A DNA stretch of 64,000 nt from Desarmillaria ectypa (GCA_030407005.1 JAUDYN010000006.1:558001-622000); one strand, 5' to 3'. Shown: positions 1 to 11,355, counted from the first letter of the stretch. Notes: generated by a model not told the origin, from the letters alone. Made by a program: numbers and translations.

Positions 1-555
1 TTCTGCAGTAGTAAAACTCTACTCTCGCTCACAACGGCTGCCTACAAGACATGTTGCATTGGAGATGAGGAAATATTTCTCCCTGGTGTTGTTTCGGATG
101 TGGCACGCCCGAGACTGCACATCATCTCTTCCTGTCTTGCCCCAAATTTGCTGTTCTTCATGAGTGTTATTCTCTTCGACTGCATGGTTGTCTTACGGAG
201 TTCACTAATATGAATGAGTTGTGTTCTATCTCTTTTTCTCGTCTCCATCACCTCGCTGACGTCCTTTTCGATGATGCATCTGTATGGCCATTGGCGCAGT
301 CGAGTTATTATGTCGTCCTGGTCTCCCGACTTGAGGTATTCACTTCTGTCCATGCCGCTTGGTCCCCGGCTGTACGAGAGCATTTCCTCTGTAGACTGGC
401 GCAATTCTGGCATACAATGCTTATTCAACTGGCTGGGAATATTTGGGGCTATGCGCAGAATCATACAGCTCTGAACAGCAGCATGAGTGTCTCTCGTCCT
501 TTACTTGAAATCACTCTGCCTGTTCATCGCAGCATTTGCAGTGGGACATTTTGAC
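1..555 (+). mobile_element. Decayed 3' end of a LINE-like retrotransposon
   Basis: Reading the plus strand from about position 90 gives a zinc-knuckle reverse-transcriptase tail, with the motif CFGCGTPETAHHLFLSCPKF. This Cys-x2-Cys...His...Cys pattern is typical of the C-terminus of fungal non-LTR retrotransposon polyproteins. The residues just before it (an Arg/His-rich stretch from position 2) are in a different frame, and stops interrupt the frame at 9–14 and 66–68, so the copy is broken. The open frame continues to a stop near 555. The element runs off the left edge, so only its tail is seen. No poly-A tail or target-site duplication was identified. Confidence 0.6.
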
Positions 556-1423
556 GCATCAACCAAACATCGACCACATCGACATCACCTTGACGACGCT
601 TCACTGTACCATTCTAACGTCCGTAATTTTGTCTATGGCTATTTATATGCTTTTCATTTGTCTTATTGCATTGTATTTTATTTTATTTTACGAAGAGCTG
701 GCGAGTTAGTGTACACGTACCTGGTTGAGTCGCTTATGTAATGTAGTCGGCCAATCGCAGCATTTTCCATTTGAAATTCACTTTTGCCCTTGACCCGGCT
801 CTATCGGCCTGAGCATGGGGCCAGGGTTTCGTTTTTAAAGTTCGCCTGCACGTGAGCCTTGTTGCTTGGTACCCTCTTCGATTCGGTTAACCTGCCGAAG
901 GTGATTGCCTTTGCACTTTTCTGAACCACTTTGAACCCTAGAACATCCAGGAATACAGAACGGTCGAGTTCTGGGTTACATGCAGATTCTGGCAACTTTG
1001 ATCCTTCTTTTCTTAACTCTAGGCCATAGTTATTGGGCTCTATTTGATTATGATATTACGCTGTGTTTAACCCTTCTCCGCATTGAAAGCGCCATACCAC
1101 GATACGAGATGGTATTGTACTTTCGGTGAGGTATTTTTACCCTTTTACCGTCTCTCATCAAGCTTCTCGCATGTATATAGCTCGGCGACCTTTGTCTTCC
1201 CCTTTTCTAATGGTATTACCATCCACGGTTGAAGTATTGCACAATTTGGGAGTTCATCTCCATATTTGGAGTATTCATGATAAGAACTTTCGTCCTGTTT
1301 CCCGGGAGCTATTTCATATTTCACGTCATCAGGTGGTTTATTTTCATCAAAAGTGCAACCCCAAGTACTGCGTCTTAGTAAGTTCACCGATCAGGCCCGC
1401 TCCAATCATTATCACGATTAGTG
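556..1423. other. Intergenic region, no gene recognised
   Basis: Short ORFs exist on both strands (for example minus 801–995 and 1145–1387), but none shows a family motif and none connects by plausible splicing to a neighbour. It probably holds the 3' flank of the LINE remnant and the promoter of the acetyltransferase gene. Confidence 0.5.
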
Positions 1424-2663
1424 ATGTCTCCATCCTGGCCATACAGTGGAAAGCTACGCAATGATTCCAGGATCAAAAAGGTTCCTTCGCACTATTCTCC
1501 GGCCCAAGTTTTTCAATGGCTGACTTGTGTTGGCTTTCCCGGTACATATTCTGAGATTGACATCTCCTCAGGAGCATTCCCGATAACGCTAGAAAATCTT
1601 CATATCCTCACGCGTCTTTCTACTGTCGCTTTTCCCGTGGAAAACACGGCTTTGCATTAGTCAGTCAAAATTTCCTTTGTTCATCGGTTCGCTCATGTTA
1701 ATGACATAAAAGTGGGACGGACCATATCATGGATATTTCTGCTGCCAGCATATTTCAACGATTAGTTGTAGAACGTAAAGGATCTTACTGTTTTGGCCTC
1801 AATGGGCTATTCCTAGAGATGCTCAAAGCCCTCGGATACAGGTATGAGATAGCCTTCATTGGTGTGCTATTATGCCAAATTTTATCACTATTTCTAGAGC
1901 ATATTCAGGCTCAGGGAAAATCAACGACTCCTTAGCGCCTCGCGAAGCTCCCGAGTACCTTTCGTTCATACACATGATGCTATTTGTGCAACCCATTGAT
2001 GAATCTACTGAGACCTACCTCGTGGATGTTGGATGCGGCGGGAACGGCCCTTCTCGACCGATCTTGCTCTCCTGCGACCCACATAATGTCGTGATGGGCG
2101 TCTCCCCGACCGAAAAACATCGTCTTACAAGAGGCTCTCGGGCGGAGTCCAGTCTCGGTCGGTGTTGCCTTTTGCGACTCTAGTACGGTTGACCGTAAAG
2201 GAGTTCTGCAGATCCTGGCCCTGAGGGAACGGAATGGCGCCTTGAGGTGCTGCAAGAGAAGGGGCCTGACTCTAAGTGGAAGATCGTTTATTCCTTCCTT
2301 GAGGACGAGTTCTTTGAGACGGACTACATGGCTATGAACTTCGGGGTATCTCTGTCGCCGGGTGGCTTCTTTGTAGACAATCTTGTGTATGGACGGAATT
2401 TCTGGTTGACCGTGGATGAGGCTCGGGAGCTGGGTATGAACGATAGTGACATGGATTCATTTTTGACTCGTTATATGGGCAGGATTGGTATGAAAGGCGG
2501 TGTTATTACGCGGCATATTGGCAGTCGCTCAGAAGTGATCAGGACCGCAAGGACGGAGCTGGAACTGAGGGATATCCTGAGAGAGCTGTGTGGCATAGAT
2601 ATTCCTATCGAGGACCTGGAAAATATAAGGGGAAGGTCCGCCGCCCTGCCTTTGGGGTATTAG
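1424..2663 (+). CDS. Arylamine N-acetyltransferase (NAT)
   Basis: Transfers an acetyl group from acetyl-CoA to arylamines, hydrazines or similar amines in the cytosol. In fungi such enzymes detoxify compounds such as benzoxazolinone breakdown products; the substrate here is unknown. Exons are 1424–1659, 1713–1841, 1898–2157 and 2212–2663, with introns of 53, 56 and 54 nt. They join in frame to 358 aa. Family marks in order: YSPAQVFQWL near the N-terminus, HYGTDHIMDIS created across intron 1, the catalytic segment ERKGSYCFGLNGLFLEML with Cys105, IHMMLF with His147, and LVDVGCGG with Asp165. Together these give the Cys-His-Asp triad. The conserved tail FFVDNLVYGRNFWL and PIEDLENIRGRSAALP is present. 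Oddity: VDVGCGG has Cys where Phe is usual. The start is the first in-frame ATG; a GTG lies just upstream. Function call is firm, substrate is not. Confidence 0.88.
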
Positions 2664-3239
2664 TTGTCTGCCTTAGAATATACCGGGATCATAGTGTTCT
2701 GATGCATCCTATTGCTCCATTATTCCCACCAGCCATAGGCGTTAATGAAATAATAGTCCCCGTTCTAGTACAGTCCGTTGTGATACAAATATACTGGAAA
2801 CATGATCACTGCTGGTATTACACCAATACCATGACCTGCAGACACTGGTCATCATTCACACGGAGGGTCGTACTCTTGGTAATGGAAAACATTGTGCGTT
2901 GGAATGACTTCCTCGTTCCCTAGGGAATCAGTACTCTTCTACGAAGAAAAGCGACTATCAGCGCGAAGTCGGGTCGGAGACGTGCATCCGGGAGGTCACT
3001 TGACAGGGAATGCCGCTTTGACTGGTGTTCCGATCTGTCGTACCTCGGCCACGAACAACTTTGCGTGTGTTCAAACTAAGAGAAGAGATTATGGTTTGAT
3101 GTCATATGGATGCAAGGACGAAACATACGCTGCCAAAAAAGAAATTGCGTATACTATTGCAGAAATATCAGCGAATATCTGCCAGATGGAACGGGAGCGA
3201 CTGACGCTTGCTTAGAAGGAAATACGCTGCTATGAAGAT
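2664..3239. other. Intergenic region, no gene recognised
   Basis: Overlapping plus-strand ORFs at 2588–2923 and 2892–3215 show no recognisable motif. The stretch lies between the 3' ends of the convergent acetyltransferase and DUF6534 genes. Confidence 0.45.
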
Positions 3240-4732
3240 GAGATTGTCGGGCATTAGGTTGTACTAGGTTGCAAAGTGTTAGGGGGCCATATATATCACC
3301 CAAGTTCACACAGACCAAGGTCAAAGTAGCGGTACTGATCAAACTAGGGGCTTAATGAGGACATCGTTTTCCATGGAAGTTAGTAGAAGCAGATACCTAG
3401 TCACCGCGCCCGTGTTGATGGCGTACATCACAAGGCCATTCACGAGCGTATCCGATCTGAAAAATACATGAAGGACAGGCAGCCAGGCAGCTCAGAATTT
3501 CTCACCTTGCATACCCTGTACGAAATCTATTGAGGAAGTAACATAGTGCTGCGGCAGTCGATATGTCGGTAACGACGCCTAAACCTAGCGCCACCGTTCC
3601 TAGCGCCTAACATAACTCCATAGTTAGGACTAGATAGAAATATGAAGAATGCAAGGCAGTTGACCCTGAGTCTTGCTACCGCGAACACGCTCGGTAGTGC
3701 AAAACTAAGACATTAATATGAGGTCGAATTGAGACCTTCGGAATACTCACGCTTTGACACTGAAAGCTAGGCGAAAAGCCCTCGTTTAGATCATGTAATC
3801 GCGCAGTAAATATATGCACACCTATCGCAGTACCTGGAAACATTATTGAACACGCGATTAAGGATAATTGAACCGGTACGTACCAAGAACACCGAAATTC
3901 AATAACATCTAGAAGTGATAGATACATTTCAACGTTAGTTGTCTGCGAACTAAAGATACTTACTAGGGATGTGGTAATGAGCCAGTTGTGTTTGCTAACT
4001 GATAGGCACGGTCACAAAAGTCGATTTTTGAGTCCACCGTAATGCTCACATCGCCAGACACGTAGGGCAAAGCACCTGATATCAGATGAATGGGAGACTG
4101 CTCAGACAGGATCCAGATCACTTACACTCTGACTATAGTACCACAGATAGACTAAAAGATATCAGGAGCTGAGGCGGAATCTTGGTAACATGAAGGCACT
4201 TACTCCCAGCAATTGCTGCATCTAGACCACATTTGATTGATTCAGAGTGCAGGAATTATTTATCCATCGCACTTACAATGAAAGACCTTTGAAGATGAAT
4301 TTAGCAGCGAAGGACAAGACCTTATGAGGTACGCACCATGTCATGGACCCATGGAGAGCAACAAGAACGTTTGCAAAGTTTATTATAGTGTAAAAATAAA
4401 GGGTGTGGCCGATAAAAATTTGATCCAAGAGCTCTAGCGCTCTGCAGTGATTTGTTCAGTTCTATAATGGCAAATTCAAGAGTTCATCCGACGCACAATA
4501 ATACAATCACCTGCAGCCAACGACAACGTAAATTCACTCGTGATTATAGGCACACAGTGACTAGTAAATGACTCACGATAATTTTGTAGGCCAGCCTATC
4601 CGAAGGAAACCTTGTGAAGTAGTAGAAAGTTTGCACAAGAATGGCCCCAAAGGTGACGCATGATACGGAGAATCCTACGAGAATAGCGCCCAGCGTCATG
4701 TCAAATGATGGTGGATGCGACAGGGAAGCCAT
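3240..4732 (-). pseudogene. DUF6534-type multi-pass membrane protein, probably decayed
   Basis: The first exon (4732 down to about 4586) reads as a short polar N-terminus followed by FDMTLGAILVGFSVSCVTFG and QTFYYFTRFPSDRLAYKI. This is the usual opening of agaricomycete DUF6534 membrane proteins. Further down, the exon at 3506–3606 gives LGLGVVTDISTAAALCYFL followed by NRFRTGYA. After a 49 nt intron it continues as RSDTLVNGLVMYAINTG, which is the family's most conserved segment. Between these (about 3700–4100), pieces such as DFCDRAYQL and KHNWLITTSL lie in different frames, and the C-terminal LGDIYGPLTLCNL piece is out of frame with the preceding exon. I therefore favour a decaying gene, though an unusual intron pattern cannot be excluded. 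Function of the family is unknown; it is restricted to fungi and often multicopy. Confidence 0.55.
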
Positions 4733-6512
4733 GAGGGGTCAAAAGAGGGAAGATTCGGAGGCTGAAAAGCAGCGCATTTAACTTCGGATCCCTATGCCAC
4801 GCAGACGTTATAAAGCACCCGAGTGCTGATTCCCCGTATCCACACACGACCAGTGATGATGAGAGAAGATGTCGGGAGAAGGGGCTACGGGTACATCGGT
4901 CTCACCTCCCAGGGATAATAGAGTGGGTCTGACAAAATGTCACTGGACAAAGATCCGACCTGGATGGGGTGGACCTGAGCATCATACGACTCTGATAGAG
5001 TTTTCAATCCAAGGATGGGCGTATTTTAACCTTTTTGATCATTGATAATTTGTGCCTTTCTTTAACGTTACCACGGAAGATCGTGATCTTCGGTAGGAGA
5101 AGGTGCTCGTAAAGGGAAAACATCCGGGGGAAAATAATACAGTCGAATGGGAAGAATCTACGCTGACCTGTAAGGAAGTGACCCCAAAAATCGAGGTTGA
5201 TGATACTGCAGATATGAATACTGTGGACCTTTTCCACTGAAAATGTTTTACTCGACTTCAACATGATGAGGAGGGCGAAATTACTAGTGCCAGAGCTCAG
5301 TCCAATAATCCTTGTACTTGATATATCAAATACGGTACCATAATGAGACAATTGCTCATTCAAGCGACGATAGTCTGTGAAATCTTGGCTAATGAACCTA
5401 GCCTGACAAGCCGTTCTATAGATACTTATGGAACCGCCGAATCATGTAGCCTCGGTAAACACCGGGCCGATATTGACTGATTTGAACCTCTGTACACGTG
5501 CTGAACCTTTTCTTTCGGTCTTCGACCGGAATTCCAACTGTTGTTCAGTCAGTCTTACCGGTCGCATATGGGAGAAACGTGCAAGGCTGTGGGCTACCGG
5601 AAAATGTAAATGTGCTGAAAATGGACAAAGTTGCATGAATTACAATGCTATTAGGCTTTGTGTATTATCATGGGCTCAGGGCACTATCACACAAATTACA
5701 CATGCATTTAAAACACGGCGAGTCAATTGTTCTATCTTTTAAAAGTGTTCTTGGTTTCAGTTTGTCTTTTTTTTTGGCGATCTGATACGGCGGATGCAGA
5801 CGTCTTTGGGTCACGATGATGGGTCGAACTGATTTTAATCATAATGGTTAGATCAGGGAGGTCACTGGGCTTTTTTTCGCAGGGTAGAGTATATTACAAT
5901 GTGTTCTATCACCCCCAGAGATACTTACTCGTGTATCTCCATAGTAATCCAAGACCGTGTCGCGCATTCTTGTGCCAAGGCGATGGTCCTGAGTTCGGGA
6001 GCATAGTATGGGAAGATGGTGCGGCACCCAAATAATCCCTGGTCACACCTAGGGGGGTTTGCAGACTTGGAGTCGCATTGTGACTTTAAACGCTGTGGCA
6101 GGAGCTTGCGGATGTGTCATAAAGTGCTGACTAATCTCGGAGGACTTTCGTCGTCGTGCCATTGTCATTGTCTGAGACTTCACACCTATTACCACCACCG
6201 TCGATTTTTGTCACACTTCCCCCCCTGCCCATTCGAGTCTTGATTGCAGAGATGGGTGTCGGCCCTCTGGAATCTCACTCGCGAGAGGTGTGCAGTAGCA
6301 TCATTCTCATTTCGTGTATTAGTATCAAATATCATCGTATCGTTTGTCATCAAGATTGGAGAGCTCTGCCATCGACCGTCGACACCGGTTCACCGTCATG
6401 TGGGGATGATCCGGGCCGACGGGCCGAGGAGACTACTTCCTTGTATAAAGGTCGACGCCATCGATGGAGAAGACCACAATTTGTCCTTCTACTATTTCTA
6501 TACCGATAGACA
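4733..6512. other. Long intergenic stretch, no gene recognised
   Basis: ORFs of up to 119 codons (minus 5004–5363, plus 5428–5742, plus 6156–6509) show no family motif and no convincing exon structure. The last 100 bp hold the putative aldo-keto reductase promoter. Confidence 0.45.
6444..6449 (+). promoter_or_regulatory. TATA box of the aldo-keto reductase gene
   Basis: A TATAAA hexamer lies 69 bp upstream of the reductase ATG at 6513. This is a typical distance for a fungal TATA element and short 5' leader. Confidence 0.45.
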
Positions 6513-7941
6513 ATGTCCATCCCCACAGTAAAACTCAACAGTGGCTACGAAATTCCCATTATTGGACTTGGTTCGTGCTCTCTCGTCCTCGATCTACCTC
6601 GATCGCGTCTAACCTACCTATAGGAACTTGGCAGTCCAAGCCGGAAGAGGTCGTTTCTGCGGTCTCTCATGCATTGAAAGACGCAGGATATAGGCACATT
6701 GACTGTGCATGGTACATAATCCGACATCTTCTTTCCTAGGACGTCATGAAGCTCACCAGTCGATACTAGGGGTTACGGAAACGAAAAGGACGTAGGCGAG
6801 GGTATCAAGGCATCTGGCGTTCCCAGATCTGAAATATTCGTGAGTAATATCGGTGAGCTTATACGTTGCTTGACTTTCATGACTGCAGATAACCAGCAAA
6901 TTGTGGGGTACATGGCACTCTCGTGTCGAAGAATGCCTTGATCAGACCCTTGCAAATCTCGGGACAGATTACCTTGATCGTACGTTATCCCCCCATCTTT
7001 GCGTTGATCTGAGCACCGATTTCGCGGGGAAATTAACAGTATACCTTATGCATTGGCCCGTTCCTCTGAATCCGAAAGGAAACCATCCCGTCTTCCCTAC
7101 TCTTCCGGATGGTAAACGGGACGTCGATCACTCTTGGGCCCTCAAGGATACCTGGGCACAAATGGAAGAGATGGTAAAAAAAGGTACAAGTTGACGCTAC
7201 TTGGCCTTCTCTGATCCCTAAATTTCGGCTTCTAGGTAAGGTCAGAACCATCGGAGTATCCAATTGCTCCAAGATGAAGCTTGACGAGATCCTTCCATAT
7301 GCAACCATTATTCCGGCTGTAAACCAGGTACGTCTCATCGCCTTCCCTTCCTACATCTTCCCAAAACGACCCTTCATTCAGCTCGAAATCCACCCATACA
7401 ATCCCCAGCATGAATTGATCGCATACGGCCGGAGCAAAGGAATCCTCCCACAGGCCTATTCACCTCTGGGATCGACGAACTCCCCCATCCTCAAAGATGA
7501 AGTCGTCGTTACCATTGCTGAAAAGCACTCCATTCAACCGTCCGACGTTCTCCTTGGCTGGCTTCGTATGTCTTTCTTTCTTGTTTAACGCACACAATAT
7601 TGTAACTCTACAAAGTGGCCAAACACATCATCGCCCTGCCCAAGTCGGTGACCCCTGCTCGCATCAAGTCTAACCTCACAGGTGCACTGGCCGGTCTGTC
7701 GAAACTGTCGAAAGAAGATATAGAGAAACTGGACGGGCTCGCAGCGGCAGGCAAACAGAAACGGTGTGCCGATTCTCTGCTTTCTTGATACATTGAAAGC
7801 TCAATGTTCTATCTTTCACTTTCAAGCTTCATTACTCCTCCCTGGCGTACGTTCCTTTTCTTTGACGGTGAACAAATACCCATATCATTTCCATTGCTAG
7901 CGGTCGAACTAGGCTTTGACTACTGGCCAAAGTTGCTTTAG
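6513..7941 (+). CDS. NADPH-dependent aldo-keto reductase
   Basis: A soluble (α/β)8-barrel oxidoreductase that reduces aldehydes or ketones with NADPH. It resembles fungal glycerol-dehydrogenase-type reductases; the substrate cannot be read from sequence. Ten exons join in frame to 311 aa: 6513–6570, 6624–6711, 6770–6839, 6889–6979, 7040–7183, 7236–7327, 7382–7565, 7616–7763, 7827–7846, 7901–7941. The complete catalytic tetrad is visible: Asp46 and Tyr51 (HIDCAWGYGNE), Lys76 (FITSKLWGTWH) and His107 (LYLMHWP). The cofactor-binding segment includes VRTIGVSNCS and, later, ALPKSVTPARI. The C-terminus TPPWPVELGFDYWPKLL is restored across two short introns, which supports the model. The gene looks intact and has a TATA box upstream. 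It stands alone between a non-coding stretch and a convergent E3 ligase gene. Confidence 0.92.
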
Positions 7942-8103
7942 ATAGGCAGTTAGTAGATCAAAGAAAGAGCAAGTTTATTTATGAAATCAGTATTGCAAGC
8001 AAAGGTCGATGTAATGTACAGTTGATATATGTGCTACGAACACTGATGGTGAGAGTGTAGATAGATACGTGTTACAGATTTTAAGATCACAGCATACAAA
8101 AAA
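7942..8103. other. Short region between convergent gene ends
   Basis: AT-rich DNA between the reductase stop and the E3 ligase stop. It must hold both 3' untranslated regions. No clear terminator signal is seen. Confidence 0.4.
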
Positions 8104-9867
8104 TCAGGTTTTGAATATCCGAAGCAGCCGCGCCTCTGTGATGATCCTAGTACGGCATAAGGGACATTCACGAGAGCCAGCCATAATCAAATCGGAACAT
8201 TCTCTGCACATTGCAAGGTGCCTAGCACGACTATTAGAAAATTCAAACAAGGCTTGACGGGAGAGAACGTACCCGCAATCAACGATAGCAATATTCGCTT
8301 CCTCATCTTGGCACACGACGCACAGGCCACCCCGTTCGGTGAAAGTAGATGGCGCCTTTGGAGGCGTAGCCGGTGGTGAATGAGAAGCCGGTGTACCATC
8401 AGTCTCTGAGTTCTGTTGAGCCTCAGCTTGCCTCGCCCTCTCAAATTCTTCCAGCATCTCCCTCTGTCTCTGAATCCTTTCCTGCTCTTCCTCCTCCGTT
8501 GCCAACCTCTGTCTTTCTCGGTCTCGTTTCTCATCCTCAACGAGTGCCGTCACTTTCAAGACAAGATCACTTTTCTCAAGAATTATTCCGACGTTGACAT
8601 GATTGCTGAAAAGTATCGCTTTGAGGGAGCCTATAGATAACGCCGATATGCTTGCTGGGGTCATTTCAACGAGTTGGTTGAGTGTAGGAGGCGAGATAGA
8701 TGCCGCACGAGCTCGGGGAGGAGTTCGGGGTACATTGAGGTTTTCTGATGATTGAGAGGCCCTAGGTTGCTGGTATTGCTGGCGAGGAGGACTCTGACGC
8801 GGTGCCTGTGGAGGACTCTGACGAGGCGGATTTGGACGAGGTGAAGTGGTAGGAGCCTGACGCGGCGGTGTTGTAGGAGTCTGACGTGGCGTTGCCGTGG
8901 GAGCTCGAGGACGTGGCGGTACTGGAGGGTCTCGCGGTGGTGGGTCATCAGGAGCGAGGTCGGGCCGAGGAAATTCGTAAGCTGGCTGTCGATTAGCTGG
9001 CCGTCGAGGCGGTGGTGGTGGTGGGGTAGGTCCTGAACCCGGTCCTGTTCGCGAGAAAAGTCCCCGAGGGCGTCCATATCTATCAGGAACCGAATATTGT
9101 CGGTAATATTGCTAATGATAGCATAGATGAGTAATTAACACTTCGGGTGGCGCATTATGGGTGCAAAAGGAATCAGTGGCAGGTCTTGTTTCACTGTAGC
9201 AGAAGTTGGTGGCGCCACACTAGATAGTTCAGTGAAACAAGACTAGGCAGTGTTCCATTCTTCACCCATGTATGCCACCGAAGAGCGGGAAACATCGTAC
9301 CTCGTGCAGAGGACTAAGGCAGCCATTTGGACGCTGTAACAAGTGCCGGTAAGATGGCTGTCAGTATTTCAAAGTCGCAGTACGCACTCTTGCTGTGAGG
9401 AGAGTATCGATAACGTCGTCTTTCTCAACTGCATGATCCAATCTTATATTATACGCATTGGCGTACTTTCTCAATTTTGCCAGCGAAAGGCTTCTGAGCG
9501 CTCCCTTTGATGCCGCAGTCACTGGCTTGAGCTGATCAGCTGCGATTACGCCACTATCAGAAAGTGCACGCACTTTGTAAAAACTCAATACAATAGGCGC
9601 ACACATTTAGTGCTTCGTAGCCATTGGAATCCGCACGGGGCATAAGAGCCTGATAATCGGTGCAACCGTGGCAATACGAATATCCTACAAAACCAACGCG
9701 GTCAGATTTTTCTTCTCTAGTAAGAAATTTCTGGGTTCACCGCAATGATTACACTGTCGAGAGCGAGTAAAGATAATATTGAACTCTTTATTGCATTTCC
9801 TGCATGAGCTCTCGGCTTGTCCTGGTGCAGGTGGAGGACCACTGAGTAGGGGAAGACCTTCCGCCAT
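8104..9867 (-). CDS. FYVE-like / SAP-like / RING E3 ubiquitin ligase (CARP/rififylin-like)
   Basis: Probably a membrane-associated RING-type ubiquitin ligase. Exons on the minus strand are 9867–9741, 9684–9574, 9539–9388, 9333–9301, 9111–8273 and 8221–8104. Together they give 459 aa with all phases consistent. An N-terminal FYVE-like zinc domain has eight Cys (22, 25, 39, 42, 47, 50, 71, 74; CRKCNKEF, CNHCG, YCHGC, CAYC). A SAP-like helix pair follows at about 96–128 (SLSLAKLRKYANAYNI). Next come a long Pro/Arg-rich linker (about 155–290), a second SAP-like segment (SIGSLKAILFSNHVNVGI), a charged coiled coil, and a C3HC4 RING (C405, C408, C420, H422, C426, C429, C440, C443). This order matches animal CARP/rififylin ligases and differs from yeast Pib1, which lacks the SAP-like parts. 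The FYVE part lacks the full basic lipid-binding motif. Intron 2 is only 34 nt in this model and intron 4 is 189 nt. Confidence 0.85.
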
Positions 9868-10311
9868 GGTCCTCAGCACAGATAATGATTAAGCAACCAA
9901 AAATTCGTTTGATGCGGTCGTTATAAAGCAGAGATTCATAGAACGCCAGAGAACATGGTGGATGATTACCAAGTAGCGCCGCTGCCCCGGCCCGGATCCG
10001 ACGGCTTGATGTGGACAACGTTAAGTAATATCCCGACAGTGAGCTATAATGAGGCTGTCCGCACGCCTGCAACTGGATACTTCCACATAAAGGTACCATT
10101 GAGTAGGGGAGGGTATTACTTTTCCTTGCTAACAAGATGGTCGAGGAGTGGCTAATCCACATCGTTCTCATTTTTCGGAATCTCTTAATACTCTAAAGTC
10201 TTGTCATATATTACGAGGCAAGGCGCAAAAGAGACTGTCCCGGGACGAAGGCAACAAGCCGCCCTCCTAAATAATTTCTATAAAGTACTCAGCTAACATT
10301 GTCTCTTTCAT
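9868..10311. other. Intergenic region, no gene recognised
   Basis: Lies between the kinase-like gene stop and the E3 ligase start, both on the minus strand. The ORFs here (minus 9788–10171, plus 9955–10155) show no motif. It likely contains the E3 ligase promoter. Confidence 0.45.
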
Positions 10312-11355
10312 CTAGACCCATCCCCAGAAGTAAGCCTTGCCGATCAGTCGGACTTGCAACATAGCGTATTCGGCATCAGCTGGTACCGCAGGCGTAACAA
10401 ACGTCTTCGTCGCCATGTCGAAATCGACCAACCGCCAGCGATGTGAACGTTGATGGTGGGGACAGATAACGTCGGTCGATGCTCGTACAATATTGTTGTA
10501 TCGGAGGTCCTTGTGCATGATTCCGGTGGAACCCAGGTCATGGACGACATCGCGGATATCGCTACAACAAGTTATGGCGTGAGTGAAACTGCTATACGCT
10601 CAAAGAGAAAAAATAGCTGACTCGAGTTCTTCCTCCTCTTGTTCTTGGGGGGAAGAGTACGCTTCTCCCAGCTTTTCCATTACAAGGACACATATTAGCG
10701 GATCCGATGGAGAAGATCGCCATTCATTCCAAGGTGACCCGCTCTTCCAACCGTCGTCATCCTTGAAGTATTTCTCAAGATATGGAGGATCGTCAGAAAG
10801 CCACCAATTTGTGTCCTCTGAGTCGTCCTGCTCATCTGTATTCTCTTCGTCGTCTGACTCATCGGAGTCGTCATAATTCGTCTTTGGAGTAAAGAGTTCG
10901 ATATTCTCCCAAGGCTCGACACGTGAAACAGGCTGTCCTTTGACGTCGAAGCAATCTTTGAGAGGAACGGTGAAGAACCCAAAACAGCGTGGTGAAATCA
11001 CTCCTTCGCGTCCGGTTTCGACGGCAAGCTGTTCATAAAACCATGCTTCTCGCGCTAAAGTCCTGCCATACTCAACCTTCGCTACTTTGACGCAAAGGTC
11101 AGGAAGGTTCGAGTGCGTCGTGTCATGAATAACGCGAGCAGAGTACACAAGTCCAACCCTTCCCTCGGATATTTTGTCTGCCAACTCGATTTCAAGATGA
11201 CCGCCGTTGTTTGGAGGAGATAGGGGTGCCCAGCTCTCAATTCGGGGTAGGGGAACGTAGGACCTGACAAAGCGGGGAGCTGGAAATGATTGAGACCGAG
11301 AAAGTGCAATTTCTGCGGGATTTTCATCGGAAAATCCAAGCCCATGTATCGTCAA
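10312..11355 (-). CDS. Divergent protein-kinase-like protein
   Basis: Two exons (11355–10622 and 10561–10312; 60 nt intron) give 327 aa with consistent phase. The N-lobe shows a glycine-loop-like SEGRVGLVYSARV, a candidate ATP-anchoring Lys in DLCVKVAKVEYGRTLAREAW (Lys90 or Lys93), and a candidate helix-C Glu103. An acidic Asp/Glu/Ser insert spans about 161–183. The C-lobe carries MHKDLRYNNIV (His261, Asp263, Asn268) in place of the HRD...N loop and LVDFD (291–293) in place of DFG. These features fit the kinase-like families expanded in mushrooms. The catalytic Asp and Asn are kept, but the DFG Gly is replaced by Asp and the C-lobe ends early, with no typical APE or helix F region. It may be a small-molecule kinase or a pseudokinase. 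Substrate and role are unknown. Confidence 0.7.

Noticed and set aside
8661..9077. Minus-strand ORF rich in His and Arg
   Set aside because: Wrong frame of the Pro-rich linker of the E3 ligase. The correct frame connects in phase to both neighbours.
9112..9300. Coding sequence continuing through the 189 nt stretch of the E3 ligase gene
   Set aside because: All frames contain stops. Exons 9333–9301 and 9111–8273 join in phase zero without it.
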